A DNA stretch of 33,608 nt from a virus. Position 1 is the first letter of the stretch; each line of letters starts with the position of its first letter. The stretch is taken from positions 1 through 33,608 of the IMG/VR virus record IMGVR_UViG_3300032236_000403; one strand, 5' to 3'. The position numbers were made by a program, and so were the translations under genes. Below, piece after piece: positions 1 through 8,659 of the stretch. Under the pieces are notes generated by a model. That model saw only the letters and a list, made by a program, of their open reading frames with translations. It searched no databases and was not told where the DNA came from.

Positions 1-237
1 ACCAACCAATTCGTTTGCAATAACAGTTGGCATAACACGACGAATTACTGGAAGAATAACGCGATTCAGAGTTGCGATATTACCAGCAGTTGTAGTGCCG
101 GCTGAACTTTCAGCGAGCAACTGCTTCTTTGTATTTTCAAGCAATACGCTCATCGTTGACTTGCGATTGCCCTTTAAGCCTTCTAGCAGGGCGTCTTTAG
201 TTTCGTCCCAACGGCTTTCTAAGAGTACTTTTGACAT
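1..237 (-). CDS. gp23: Major capsid protein, N-terminal fragment (gp23-like)
   Basis: This is the first 79 codons of a gene that continues past the left edge. The ATG at 235-237 is preceded by AGGAG about 9 nt upstream. The protein begins MSKVLLESRWDE and runs into NRVILPVIRRVMPTVIANEL, typical of the region just after the processing site in T4-type major capsid proteins. In T4 this protein forms the hexamers of the head shell and its N-terminal propeptide is removed by the gp21 protease after (L/I)-x-E. Here LAE at residues 41-43 is a likely cleavage point, and LLE at 5-7, 17-19 and 32-34 are further matches. It follows the scaffold gene by 27 nt in the order 20-21-22-23 known from T4. The rest of the protein cannot be judged. 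Confidence 0.9.
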   Translation of the reverse strand, partial: MSKVLLESRWDETKDALLEGLKGNRKSTMSVLLENTKKQLLAESSAGTTTAGNIATLNRVILPVIRRVMPTVIANELVG

Positions 238-264
238 TTTTATATTCTCCTAAACTATGTCTAA

Positions 265-1374
265 TTAAAGCCCTGCCAGGCGCTTAATATCGATTACATT
301 GTCTGTCTCAGATGAATCGATTTCTTCAATTTTCTTGGCAGTTTTATTACCAGTTGCTTCTACAATAACAGATTCATTTAGAGCCTTCTTTGTTGAAGTT
401 GGCTGTACTGAACCAGTATTAAGAACAGCTGGTAAATACTTATCGAAAGCGGCCGCCAGCTTTGGCGTTTGAACGCTTTCTAGTAAAGTCTTCATTACCT
501 GAGCCTTCTCCGCGTTTAGAGGAGCTAGGAGTTGACCTAGTGTTCTCTCACGATTAGTTGATTCTTTGATAATTCTAACTTCACGATCCTTGCTTTCTAC
601 TAGTCTTGCTGCTTGTTGCAGCTTATTAGTAGCTTCAGCGAGTTGACGGTCTTTGTGTGCAAGTGCCTTCATTACCTTACGAGTCTCAGCCTTATCGTTT
701 AGATAAGTTACTGAGAATTCGCTTGCAAATGATTCGAAAATCTTGCGACCGAAATTGTTTTCTTTGGCGAGCTTGATATCTTCCTTAAGCTGAGACAACT
801 CAGACTTAAGATGTGATGTGACTGCCTTGCTGACCTTCTTTGCGCTTTCTTCAATGAATCTAGCTTTGAGAGCGGTGAGTTGCTTGCGGCCTTCAGCGAC
901 GAGCTTGACCTTGGCTTCAACAACAGCTTGTCTATCTTGAGCGAACTCTTTGATTTCACGAGCTAAAGCATGAACAATGAATTGTTCTAGCTTCTTGTTG
1001 TTTTCCATTTGAAGTTGGCGATCTGCACGTAGCTCTCTAATTTCTTCGGCTAGTTTAGTAACCATAAAATCATTGAACTTTGTTGCATTTTCACGTAGCT
1101 TTAATTGAGCCTTTACACGGTCTTCGTTCATTGCCTTTCTTTCAGAAGCGAATTCTGCAATTTCTTCTGAGAGACTTTCTGTCATCATCTTATCAAGGGC
1201 ATCTACCATTACGCTACGATCATGCTCGTAACGATTAGCAAACTCCTCATGGAGTTCCGCACGAATCTCATTGCGAGCTTCATTTAATTTGGCTTCCCAG
1301 GCTTCATTTAACTGAACCCCGATGTCCTCATTAATAAGACCGCTTTCGAGTAGTGGTTTGATAGCATCTAACAT
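265..1374 (-). CDS. gp22: Prohead scaffold / core protein (gp22-like)
   Basis: This 369-aa protein is highly charged, rich in Lys, Glu, Ala and Leu, and almost entirely predicted helix. Residues about 20-280 form long coiled-coil-like stretches, including repeated units of the type L-A-(E/R)-E-I-(R/K)-E. This is the expected build of the T4-type scaffolding core, which fills the prohead and is digested by the prohead protease before DNA packaging. The (L/I)-x-E motifs ALNES and VIVEA near the C-terminus could be protease sites. The start at 1372-1374 has AGGGGA about 9 nt upstream. The gene lies between protease and capsid genes, as in T4. Sequence conservation is low in this family, so position and composition carry the call. 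Confidence 0.85.
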   Translation of the reverse strand: MLDAIKPLLESGLINEDIGVQLNEAWEAKLNEARNEIRAELHEEFANRYEHDRSVMVDALDKMMTESLSEEIAEFASERKAMNEDRVKAQLKLRENATKFNDFMVTKLAEEIRELRADRQLQMENNKKLEQFIVHALAREIKEFAQDRQAVVEAKVKLVAEGRKQLTALKARFIEESAKKVSKAVTSHLKSELSQLKEDIKLAKENNFGRKIFESFASEFSVTYLNDKAETRKVMKALAHKDRQLAEATNKLQQAARLVESKDREVRIIKESTNRERTLGQLLAPLNAEKAQVMKTLLESVQTPKLAAAFDKYLPAVLNTGSVQPTSTKKALNESVIVEATGNKTAKKIEEIDSSETDNVIDIKRLAGL

Positions 1375-1389
1375 GCTTAAATCCCCTTA

Positions 1390-2028
1390 TTATAATTTGA
1401 GTTCTGAGATGAGACGCTTTACTTCCTCACCTAAGAATCTCTGTACTTTTCTGTCACCGCCAGCTTCCTTAGCAATCTCTAACATTCTATGACCATGCTT
1501 CATATTCATGACGCCTTCATAGATTGCTTTGGGGTATGCGTTTGGTGCACTTGGTTGAGCAACAATGTCTACAGTGATTATTTCAAAATCACTGACACGG
1601 CCATCCATATCGTTTACATTACCTGATCCACGACTAGATACGCCTAGCTTTACTCCCGACTCCAACATCGTCTTTACAAGTTGTCCCATTGGAGTTGGAA
1701 GAATTTTCAGTTTCCCGAAACCATTGGGACCGTCCATCCACATACGAGTGATCATATGAGATACACGGTCCAAATTAATCTTTAAATCATCTGGGTGATC
1801 TACTTCACCCAACACCGAATAACCTTCTTCAATCTGTTTATTCAATGTATCTACTGCGTTTTCAATTTCGTTGACGGGGTAAACACGCTCGTTTGCGTTC
1901 TTTACCCCGCCTTGAATGAAAATACCTTTCATATACAGGGTTTTTAGCTTGTCGTCGCCTTCTGTTACGGACTCGACAACCATCCCTGCTCTATCAAAAG
2001 TCAGATTCTCTCTAAGATACAAAGCCAT
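1390..2028 (-). CDS. gp21: Prohead core protease (gp21-like)
   Basis: This 212-aa protein matches the length and motifs of T4-type prohead serine proteases. GEVDHPDD places the catalytic His at about residue 78, and GVSSRGSG at about 129-136 carries the nucleophilic Ser. The protease is encapsidated in the prohead, is activated after shell assembly, and cuts capsid, scaffold and internal proteins after (L/I)-x-E. The start MALYLRENL is preceded by GAG about 6 nt upstream and AAAGGA further away. It sits 16 nt downstream of the acidic core gene and 15 nt upstream of the scaffold gene, so the head genes probably share transcripts. Confidence 0.94.
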   Translation of the reverse strand: MALYLRENLTFDRAGMVVESVTEGDDKLKTLYMKGIFIQGGVKNANERVYPVNEIENAVDTLNKQIEEGYSVLGEVDHPDDLKINLDRVSHMITRMWMDGPNGFGKLKILPTPMGQLVKTMLESGVKLGVSSRGSGNVNDMDGRVSDFEIITVDIVAQPSAPNAYPKAIYEGVMNMKHGHRMLEIAKEAGGDRKVQRFLGEEVKRLISELKL

Positions 2029-2044
2029 TTGTTCTCAGATTCCT

Positions 2045-2911
2045 TTAACGGATTGGTCTACGAGCAGAACGTCTTGATTCTGCTACTGGGCTTCTGTCAT
2101 ACGCTGCACCGTCTTTAGTGACAGGCTTCGGAGTTGACTCACCCTTTTCCTTGAAGTTACCCTTACCAGGAGAGTTCTTGAATGAACCTGCGCCTGGAAG
2201 ATTACCTTCGCCCTTTGAATATGCATTGCTTGGACCCTTAGGACCATTTGGTGCAGATTCAGTGTCGCCTGCAAACTTTACTGGCTTGCTTGCCATTCCA
2301 GCTTGACCTGCGTTAGCGGCTGATCCAACTGCGCTCTTTGTTTGTACGCCGTTGTCGCCGTGTGTGACAGAAACCTTCTGAAGCTGAACAGCTTCCATCA
2401 TTGCTTCTTCGTCATCTTCGTCTCCGAAATCTTCAGCGCCTTCTTCATCGCCGAAGTCTTCAGCACCTTCTTCATCGCCGAAGTCTTCATCGCCACCGCC
2501 CATGATTTCTTCAAACTCAGCCATCAATTGGTCGAGCTTGTCTTCAATGCGAATTACTGCATCTTCAATTTCTTCATGTTCTGCTGCTTCACCTTCTTCG
2601 TCATGATCCATTTCCATGTCATGAGTGAGGTCTGCGCCTGCGTCTTCTGCATCGTCATCAAAGTCGATGTCTGCATCATCGTCATCTTCCATAACGCCTG
2701 ATTCTTCAGCATTAATCTCGTCAAGTAGATCGCCTACTTGTCCGCCCATCTTTCCTTCTTCCATATCGTCTTCTTCCATGTCATCGGCCATAATTGACTC
2801 GAAGATTTCACGGGACTTTTCAACGACGATTTCGTGGAATAGTTCACGGGCTTGAGCTACGTCCTCATTGATGATGAGGTCGTGCAATTGCGAAAATTTT
2901 CTAATATCCAT
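2045..2911 (-). CDS. gp67: Acidic prohead core / internal protein (gp67-like, enlarged)
   Basis: This 288-aa protein starts MDIRKFSQLHDLIINEDVAQ, a short helical segment ending in an A-x-x-L-F type motif that resembles the start of T4 gp67 (about 80 aa, very acidic). Residues about 45-175 are dominated by Asp and Glu and include three copies of a nine-residue unit close to DFGDEEGAE, encoded by a 27-bp tandem repeat. The C-terminal third changes to a Gly-, Pro-, Ser- and Lys-rich linker ending in an Arg-rich tail (ESRRSARRPIR). In T4, gp67 helps start the scaffold core and is cleaved to an internal peptide. The link rests on position between portal and protease, the acidic core and the N-terminal helix. 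AGGAG precedes the ATG. It is much longer than T4 gp67. Confidence 0.65.
   Translation of the reverse strand: MDIRKFSQLHDLIINEDVAQARELFHEIVVEKSREIFESIMADDMEEDDMEEGKMGGQVGDLLDEINAEESGVMEDDDDADIDFDDDAEDAGADLTHDMEMDHDEEGEAAEHEEIEDAVIRIEDKLDQLMAEFEEIMGGGDEDFGDEEGAEDFGDEEGAEDFGDEDDEEAMMEAVQLQKVSVTHGDNGVQTKSAVGSAANAGQAGMASKPVKFAGDTESAPNGPKGPSNAYSKGEGNLPGAGSFKNSPGKGNFKEKGESTPKPVTKDGAAYDRSPVAESRRSARRPIR
2414..2494 (-). repeat. Three tandem 27-bp in-frame repeats in the acidic core gene
   Basis: Copies lie at 2414-2440, 2441-2467 and 2468-2494. The second and third are almost identical and the first differs at about five positions. The length is a multiple of three, so each copy adds nine acidic residues to the protein and copy number could change without breaking the frame. 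Confidence 0.85.
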
Positions 2912-2989
2912 TGAATGTTTCTCCTGATAGAAATGGCTTTGTATAATTACTTATGCCGTAGTCAGGAAAAGTACTCAATAAGTATGCAT

Positions 2990-3019
2990 TTTTTGCATTT
3001 TTAGAAAAAAATGCAAAAA
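2990..3019. repeat. Perfect 13-bp A/T-rich inverted repeat between head genes
   Basis: The arms are TTTTTGCATTTTT (2990-3002) and its exact complement (3007-3019), with a 4-nt loop AGAA. It lies in the 121-bp gap between the 76-aa gene and the acidic core gene. On the minus-strand transcript it would form a hairpin just after the 76-aa gene. It could be an mRNA processing or attenuation element, or a 3'-end stabiliser. A clear U-run after the stem is lacking, so a classical terminator is not well supported. Confidence 0.7.
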
Positions 3020-3032
3020 GTTACTTACTAAG

Positions 3033-3263
3033 TTAAGGGGCGCCGGTTTGGTCGCCTTCGGGTTTAGCACCGTATTGTTTCTTCACTTTCTGAAGATATA
3101 GCTTACGCTCATAATTGCGAACGTCAATCATTCTACGTAATTTACGAATTTGTTTAAGTGTTAGTTTAGTCTTACGAGATGTTCGGTACACAGGCTTGCT
3201 ATTGTCAGCACTGACATCCTGTAGCCCCTGTACGGGCGGCTCAAACATCTCTAGAAGTTTCAT
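3033..3263 (-). CDS. Small basic protein of the head cassette, function unknown
   Basis: This 76-aa protein begins MKLLEMFEPPVQGLQDVS and has a Lys/Arg-rich helical middle (KTKLTLKQIRKLRRMIDVR) followed by a short tail ending GDQTGAP. It lies between the portal and acidic core genes, where T4 has gp67 and gp68, so a minor core or head-vertex role is possible but not shown by any motif. The ATG at 3261-3263 has no Shine-Dalgarno sequence. Instead the octamer GATAAATA ends exactly 5 nt before it, inside the 15-nt gap to the portal stop codon. Confidence 0.75.
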   Translation of the reverse strand: MKLLEMFEPPVQGLQDVSADNSKPVYRTSRKTKLTLKQIRKLRRMIDVRNYERKLYLQKVKKQYGAKPEGDQTGAP

Positions 3264-3268
3264 ACGAT

Positions 3269-3276
3269 TATTTATC
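3269..3276 (-). promoter_or_regulatory. Late-promoter-like octamer GATAAATA before the 76-aa gene
   Basis: This differs by one base from the T4 late promoter core TATAAATA. The spacer ATCGT and then the ATG follow directly. If the octamer covers about -13 to -6 as in T4, transcription would begin at the start codon. Confidence 0.55.
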
Positions 3277-3278
3277 TT

Positions 3279-5093
3279 TTATATCTGCATAGCGCCGGCT
3301 GCTCCGCCACCGCCGCCTAAGGGTCCAGCTCCAGCTCCAGCTCCTGCAGCGCCTTCAGGACCCGCAACCGGTCCTGCTGTTTCAGGTGCACCTGGTTCTT
3401 GTTCCATATCAGCATTTTCAAGTTCATCTGCGGTGCCTTGATCTGCTTCAAAGTCACCAGTAGACACCCCAACGTTTCTAAGATCAGAACCCTTAGGTTC
3501 TTCTGTGGTGTCTTCTGCGTTTTCTTCTTGCCAAAGCTGCTCGTTCTTCTTGATTTCTTCTTCACTCAAGCCTAAGAATCTTTCAAGTGCAAAACGCTTT
3601 GAAATATAAGGGAATGCTTCCATTGAAGCAAATGTTGATACTCGTGATGTATCTAATTCGCTCTGACGATATGCAGCAAAGTTCTGTGGAGGATTGAATG
3701 TGATATTGAACAATCCAGTATCAATATTGAATCCTCTCCAACGCAAGAATAGCTTGAACTCTTCATCCAACTTCATGCAGATATAGTTCTGTAGACGTTC
3801 ACAATACTGATTGAAACGAAACTCTTGAATCATTGCAGTACCAACACGACCGTCATTCATTGGGGTCGTATTATCATCAGGGCCAGTAGGCAGATATGAA
3901 CTCGGAACACGAAGACCACGTGCAAGACGATTATTGAAATACTTCAAGTCATCAATCTCACCGAGATTCTGACCACCAGGAAGAACTTCAACTGATGAAC
4001 CGCGACCTTCAGCAGTGACAGGGAAGAAGTAGTCTTCATTCATTGAAAGCGGGTTATACGAAGCATCAACGATTGACTGTCCGCCGTATAAAGAAGGGAT
4101 TCTGCGCTGGTGAATTTCGTTCTTAACACGTTCAACGAATGCCATAGCTAAGTGACTTGGCATGTTACCAACGTCAATCTTAAACATTCTACGTTCAGGA
4201 GCACGTTGTACACGATAGATTAGAACAGCGTCCTCTAATAGTTCCTTCTGCTTGTAGACCTTAAAAATGTTCTCAAGGATTGACTGACCGAATGGCCAGA
4301 ATCTGTCAAGACCCTCAGTCAATGACAAGTGAACAACGTGCTTTGCATCTACCGCAGACTCACTCTGTCCTAATGTGAAACGTGATCCTGAAGTATTGTA
4401 AGGCATTGCCGGAACAGTGTAGGGTGTGTTAGTTCCGCCACCGCTACCACCTAATCCAGTTGCTGGATTAGCAGCAAAGTCAGTATTGGTTTTCTGTGCT
4501 ACTGATAAGTTCTGTAGGTTGATATTGATGTCTTTAATGACATACTGTTCCGGCTTCTTGCCTTCTGACTCATTAACAATAACTTTAATGACTTTAACCA
4601 TATCAACCCAGTATAACTTGAAGTTTTCTGGATCACGAACAAATACTTGATCTCCGTACTTTACAACGTTACGGAAAATCTTGAACATGCGAACGTCAAA
4701 TTCATTAAGTTTGCACCACTGTTGTAGCTGCTTAGTGAGCAATTCTACTTCGCGTGGTGTAGGGTCTTCTTTGTATTCAAAAGAGAAAGGTGTCTTATTG
4801 TGTTCGTTGCGCTGAGTGGAGAATTCTGCGAGAATGTCTAAACACGCATTGATTTCAGCGTCAACGTCCATCATTTCATACTGATTGTAGCGTTCAATTC
4901 TATTAGGGTGTCCAGTATAGACTTCGGGAAGTCTGGACATATAGTTCTTATACCCAAATTCAGTATTGTTCCAGCCGCCTGTAGGACTTCCGTTTTGACC
5001 AGGAGAACCATTCCAAGCGCCCGAATTACTGTTCATGCCAGAAATCGGGCTAGATACGCCACTCTTGTTTAGAAATTTCTTCTTATATGCCAT
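3279..5093 (-). CDS. gp20: Portal vertex protein (gp20-like)
   Basis: This 604-aa protein is close to the usual T4-type portal length plus a C-terminal tail. Family-typical stretches include RLPEVYTGHPNRIERY near residue 55, MMDVDAEINACLDILAEF near 75, VYKQKELLEDAVLIYRVQRA near 285, and LARGLRVPSSYLPTGPD near 395. Twelve copies form the ring at the special head vertex that nucleates the prohead and passes DNA during packaging and ejection. The last 40 or so residues are a Gly/Ala/Pro-rich tail (GAAGAGAGAGPLGGGGG), not expected to be part of the fold. It is first in the head cassette, followed by core, protease, scaffold and capsid genes. Confidence 0.96.
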   Translation of the reverse strand: MAYKKKFLNKSGVSSPISGMNSNSGAWNGSPGQNGSPTGGWNNTEFGYKNYMSRLPEVYTGHPNRIERYNQYEMMDVDAEINACLDILAEFSTQRNEHNKTPFSFEYKEDPTPREVELLTKQLQQWCKLNEFDVRMFKIFRNVVKYGDQVFVRDPENFKLYWVDMVKVIKVIVNESEGKKPEQYVIKDININLQNLSVAQKTNTDFAANPATGLGGSGGGTNTPYTVPAMPYNTSGSRFTLGQSESAVDAKHVVHLSLTEGLDRFWPFGQSILENIFKVYKQKELLEDAVLIYRVQRAPERRMFKIDVGNMPSHLAMAFVERVKNEIHQRRIPSLYGGQSIVDASYNPLSMNEDYFFPVTAEGRGSSVEVLPGGQNLGEIDDLKYFNNRLARGLRVPSSYLPTGPDDNTTPMNDGRVGTAMIQEFRFNQYCERLQNYICMKLDEEFKLFLRWRGFNIDTGLFNITFNPPQNFAAYRQSELDTSRVSTFASMEAFPYISKRFALERFLGLSEEEIKKNEQLWQEENAEDTTEEPKGSDLRNVGVSTGDFEADQGTADELENADMEQEPGAPETAGPVAGPEGAAGAGAGAGPLGGGGGAAGAMQI

Positions 5094-5117
5094 AGGTACC
5101 TGTTCTCTTATTATATC

Positions 5118-5125
5118 TATTTAGT
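5118..5125 (-). promoter_or_regulatory. Late-promoter-like octamer ACTAAATA upstream of the portal gene
   Basis: On the minus strand this reads CACTAAATA, the same nonamer found twice at 12377-12401. It lies 25-32 bp upstream of the portal ATG, directly next to the stop codon of the lysozyme-bearing tape-measure-like gene. It would give the head cassette its own late start with a leader of about 19 nt. Confidence 0.55.
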
Positions 5126-5126
5126 G

Positions 5127-8100
5127 TCAAAGCGCATGTTTCAATAACTTCTTCTGCACATGGTTGGTACTTTCTATCTTATTCACTACTTTATCAAACT
5201 TTATAGCTAATGAATGAATCATTTCCTTAGTGATACCTGTAGTCTTTTTAGGAGTACCTGTAGTAGAAGTTGGTTTAGGAATTGCTTTTAGTGAGTCATG
5301 GTGTAGGTCATGTGCTATCGTCTCTGCATTTGTTGAAGCTAGCTTGCTAAGAATTGAATTATTATCAATTGGAATTACTAATTCAGTTCCGTGTAGCTCC
5401 ATAGGATAACCATCAGTTGGTCCATCAAATAAACCACCCTTTTTAGCTTTTTGAGCACCTGCCCGAATCATCGCAATATCTTCTTGCGCTCTTCTGCCAA
5501 CTTGTTTAGACCATTTACTACCTTCTAGCTGGCTAGCTGCACCCTGCACATCTCCTGAACCTAATGCTCGTGTAAAGTTTGGCCATCTTCTATACCAACC
5601 AGGACCCATATTGAATGTCATATCAATAAGTGCGCCCTTGCCCTTTTCATTTAGATTATTGAATCCCGGAATACCTGACGCAGCTTGTGCATGTTTTTGA
5701 TAGTCTTGCTGGAACATCGCTTTGACTTCATCTTTAGAGAACTCTCTATTATATTGAGCAGGCAAGCTACGACCATCACCAATCAAGTGTCCTACACCCA
5801 CAGTCCATAGACCAAGTGAATCTTTATAAGGTTTAGTTCTAACACCTTCGTGACCAGCAATAGAGTCCATAATCCAGTTACCGAATGATCCAAATGCACC
5901 AGATAGCTTGCTTCCTACCCAACTACCCGCAGAACCTAATGCACCCAAAGCTGCACTTCCTAATGAAGCTACTGCACCTATTGCACCACCTGCAACTGCT
6001 GCGGCCCCGTTTGCTAGTCCACTAAGCGCACCACCGCTCGCTCCCGAAAGCATTCCCATAGCTTTAGAGAAGTCAAGGAATGCTTTAGAGTTATCCAATG
6101 CGTTAGGACCTATATTATTTTTAGGATCGTTAAACTTATAAAAAGCATCTACTGCACTATCTTGTCCAAACAACGCATTCAGTTTAGCACCTGCAATAGT
6201 GCTTGCTGCACTAAGAACACCTTCGCCGCCTTTATACGATGACATTGCATCAGAAAAATAAACAAATGATATAGCATTTTTCTTGACTTGTTCTGGTTCA
6301 GAGTTTATGTTTGCAAAGTCTTGAAACTCTTGAAGAGGAAGTGTTGCTTTGAAATGTGATCTAATTCCGTCAGCAATAGATGCAGTGATAGAACCTAACC
6401 CGCTTCCGTATCCTTTGAACGCAGCCATAGCTTTTGAATAAGAAATCAGTGCTTCAGCGTTATTATCAACTTTCTTTTTGTTTATTGTTTTCTTGGTAAA
6501 ATCTTCTAATTCTTGGTATGGTAATTTTGTCTTGAAGTGTTCGCTGATTGCAGAAAACACCCCAGTTACAGTATGACCAACCCCTTCACCGATTGAACTA
6601 ACAGCATTCATTGCAGCAGCAAATGCACCTGCAGCGGCTGAAGCATCTTCTATTTTTTTAGAATCTACTTTAAGCTGCTTGAGTTCGTGCGCTTGCTTGT
6701 GTATTTCCCGCAGGTTCTTGATCTGCTGGCTGTTCTTTTCTATTCCTTTTTTAGTATTTTCTGCTGCTTCGTGGGCTGAAGATTTCTTGGGAGCTTCCAT
6801 AGTGTCGGAACCAAAACCCAACTTTTCTTTATTCTTATAAAGTTCATATGCTCCGTATCCTAGCCCTGCTACAGCAGCACCACCTAATCCTAGTTTTCCT
6901 AACTTACCGGCGCCGCTTAGTAAACGTCCGCCTAATCCGGTTGCGCCTTTTGCAGCTCCGCCGCCGCCCTTCTTAAAGAAACCTCCTAGCATACCGCGCA
7001 GGCCACCAGATGACAACAATTCTTTACCAGATGAAATTGCTTTAGCTGCTATGATAGCTGCAAATGATGCAGTGACTGCCCCTACTGCAACTGCAAACGC
7101 AGTAAACATACCAGTGTTACCAAGTAAAGGATTCATAGATAAGGTTAGATCGTCTAGTTTTTGACCTGCTAGAATTTGCATCTGCGTCATCTTATTTCTA
7201 GCTACCTGTGCTGGATCTTCATCTACGTTCTCGTTTGTTTTACCTTTACTAGGATCACCTATTGCCTTTTTAGCATCTTCGTTTTGTTTTTTGAAGTCAG
7301 TATTGGCATTAGTTGCCATATACGTTGACATCTCTAATGTTCCACCAAACTTTCTTGCTGTTTCATCACTGTACACCATTGCATCTCCTAGATTTTGGAC
7401 ATTATCTTCATATCCTTTTCTAGTCTGTTGCAATAGTTCAGCACGAGCTTCGCCTGCTCCCTTTTCCGCTTCAATCTCATCTGCTGAACGCTTTAGCTGC
7501 TTATTGACAATAGCATCTAAATCAACGTGCTGTCTGATGAGAACCGCACTAGTGCTATTGTACACACCCGTCGCTAACTTACTTCTCACCGCAGCAAGAT
7601 ATTGTTTATCACCTGTTTGCTGTGCAGCATTTATCAGTTGATCTTCAATCATCATGCGCTTGCGGATTTCATCTTTTTTAGCAGCACTGACTTTTGGATC
7701 ATCTAGCTGCATTTGTAACTGACGCTGGTGAATCTGAATGTCGTAGTTGGCTTTAGCCTCTTCCATTCCCTTTTTAGCTTCTTCAGCGTTTTTACCAGTT
7801 AGTGTAGAAATGACAGAAATAGTTTCAGCATACTCAAGCGCATGTTTTTGTGCAGTACCGTCTGCTAAATCTCTCTTACTGATAGCCAAACCAGATTGTT
7901 GCTGAAGTGCTGCGTAATCTGAGATTCTACCTATTAATGCTTCTTGATCAACACCTAGTCTTTGAAAAGCCATTCTTTGTTCAGGTAGAACAGTAGCCAT
8001 TCTTGCAAGTTGTTTTGCCCCGTCACCGGCTGTATCACCTAGCATGATCATGCTAGTTCTATTACGATCTACTGCTTTAGTAAATAGATCAAGATTCTGT

Positions 8101-8654
8101 GATGTAAGGCCCATGTTATGAGCCATGCCGTAAAGTTCTTTAGAAGTGATCTGTCCAGCAGAACCAACATTAGAAAGAGCATCAAGACCTTTTAATAGAC
8201 CATCAGCTTGTTTGAATGCTTGTTCGGCGACCTTGCTCAACCCGAAGCCTACAGCACCTAATATAGTACCTAAAGGCCCAAACGCTGATCCTAATTCTAG
8301 AGACGCTTTTCCAACTTGATTTATAGTGCTGCCGTATTTGGTAAAGCCTTCTTGATCACTTAAAACAGTTTGAGAAAATGTTCTTGCAGCGCCGCCTAAA
8401 CTGGTAAAGGCACTTGATATTTTATCTGATGCTATCTTACCGACCTCAGCAGCCTTTTTATTAGCTGCATCTATTCTGTCAATAGCACCTGTATTTTGTA
8501 TTTTGGCGTTGGCGCTTGACGAGTCTACGCCTGCTTTTCTGTTAATAGCATCAGTTGCTACCTGTATTGGTTTAACAATATCAGCTATAGCACCAGATAG
8601 ACCGGCAATAGTAGCATTTAGTTGTCTCAACTGTAAGTCTAAGTCTTGATCCAT
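5127..8654 (-). CDS. Tape-measure-like tail protein with GH24 lysozyme domain
   Basis: This 1175-aa protein is a full-length paralogue of the upstream gene. Residues 1-500 are Ala- and Gln-rich helix. A hydrophobic span near 515-540 (AFAVAVGAVTASFAAIIAA) and a Gly-rich segment near 565-615 could enter a membrane. Residues about 660-870 hold four degenerate ~65-aa repeats built on (Y/F)S-(K/D)-AM with a following (E/K)-x-F-x-x-F. Residues about 928-1075 are a T4-lysozyme-type GH24 domain: AGHEG carries the catalytic Glu, YKDSLGLWTVGVGH the Asp and Thr. After it comes GGLFDGPTDGYPMELHG, a tail motif common near the end of tape-measure proteins. The likely role is to set tail length and deliver a muralytic domain during DNA entry. 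No Shine-Dalgarno is seen. The upstream stop is only 5 nt away, so translation is probably coupled. A separate gp29-like tape measure elsewhere in the genome cannot be excluded. Confidence 0.75.
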   Translation of the reverse strand: MDQDLDLQLRQLNATIAGLSGAIADIVKPIQVATDAINRKAGVDSSSANAKIQNTGAIDRIDAANKKAAEVGKIASDKISSAFTSLGGAARTFSQTVLSDQEGFTKYGSTINQVGKASLELGSAFGPLGTILGAVGFGLSKVAEQAFKQADGLLKGLDALSNVGSAGQITSKELYGMAHNMGLTSQNLDLFTKAVDRNRTSMIMLGDTAGDGAKQLARMATVLPEQRMAFQRLGVDQEALIGRISDYAALQQQSGLAISKRDLADGTAQKHALEYAETISVISTLTGKNAEEAKKGMEEAKANYDIQIHQRQLQMQLDDPKVSAAKKDEIRKRMMIEDQLINAAQQTGDKQYLAAVRSKLATGVYNSTSAVLIRQHVDLDAIVNKQLKRSADEIEAEKGAGEARAELLQQTRKGYEDNVQNLGDAMVYSDETARKFGGTLEMSTYMATNANTDFKKQNEDAKKAIGDPSKGKTNENVDEDPAQVARNKMTQMQILAGQKLDDLTLSMNPLLGNTGMFTAFAVAVGAVTASFAAIIAAKAISSGKELLSSGGLRGMLGGFFKKGGGGAAKGATGLGGRLLSGAGKLGKLGLGGAAVAGLGYGAYELYKNKEKLGFGSDTMEAPKKSSAHEAAENTKKGIEKNSQQIKNLREIHKQAHELKQLKVDSKKIEDASAAAGAFAAAMNAVSSIGEGVGHTVTGVFSAISEHFKTKLPYQELEDFTKKTINKKKVDNNAEALISYSKAMAAFKGYGSGLGSITASIADGIRSHFKATLPLQEFQDFANINSEPEQVKKNAISFVYFSDAMSSYKGGEGVLSAASTIAGAKLNALFGQDSAVDAFYKFNDPKNNIGPNALDNSKAFLDFSKAMGMLSGASGGALSGLANGAAAVAGGAIGAVASLGSAALGALGSAGSWVGSKLSGAFGSFGNWIMDSIAGHEGVRTKPYKDSLGLWTVGVGHLIGDGRSLPAQYNREFSKDEVKAMFQQDYQKHAQAASGIPGFNNLNEKGKGALIDMTFNMGPGWYRRWPNFTRALGSGDVQGAASQLEGSKWSKQVGRRAQEDIAMIRAGAQKAKKGGLFDGPTDGYPMELHGTELVIPIDNNSILSKLASTNAETIAHDLHHDSLKAIPKPTSTTGTPKKTTGITKEMIHSLAIKFDKVVNKIESTNHVQKKLLKHAL

Positions 8655-8659
8655 CTATT

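Noticed and set aside
2414-2494. CRISPR-like repeat cluster
   Set aside because: The copies are directly adjacent with no spacers and encode protein repeats in frame.
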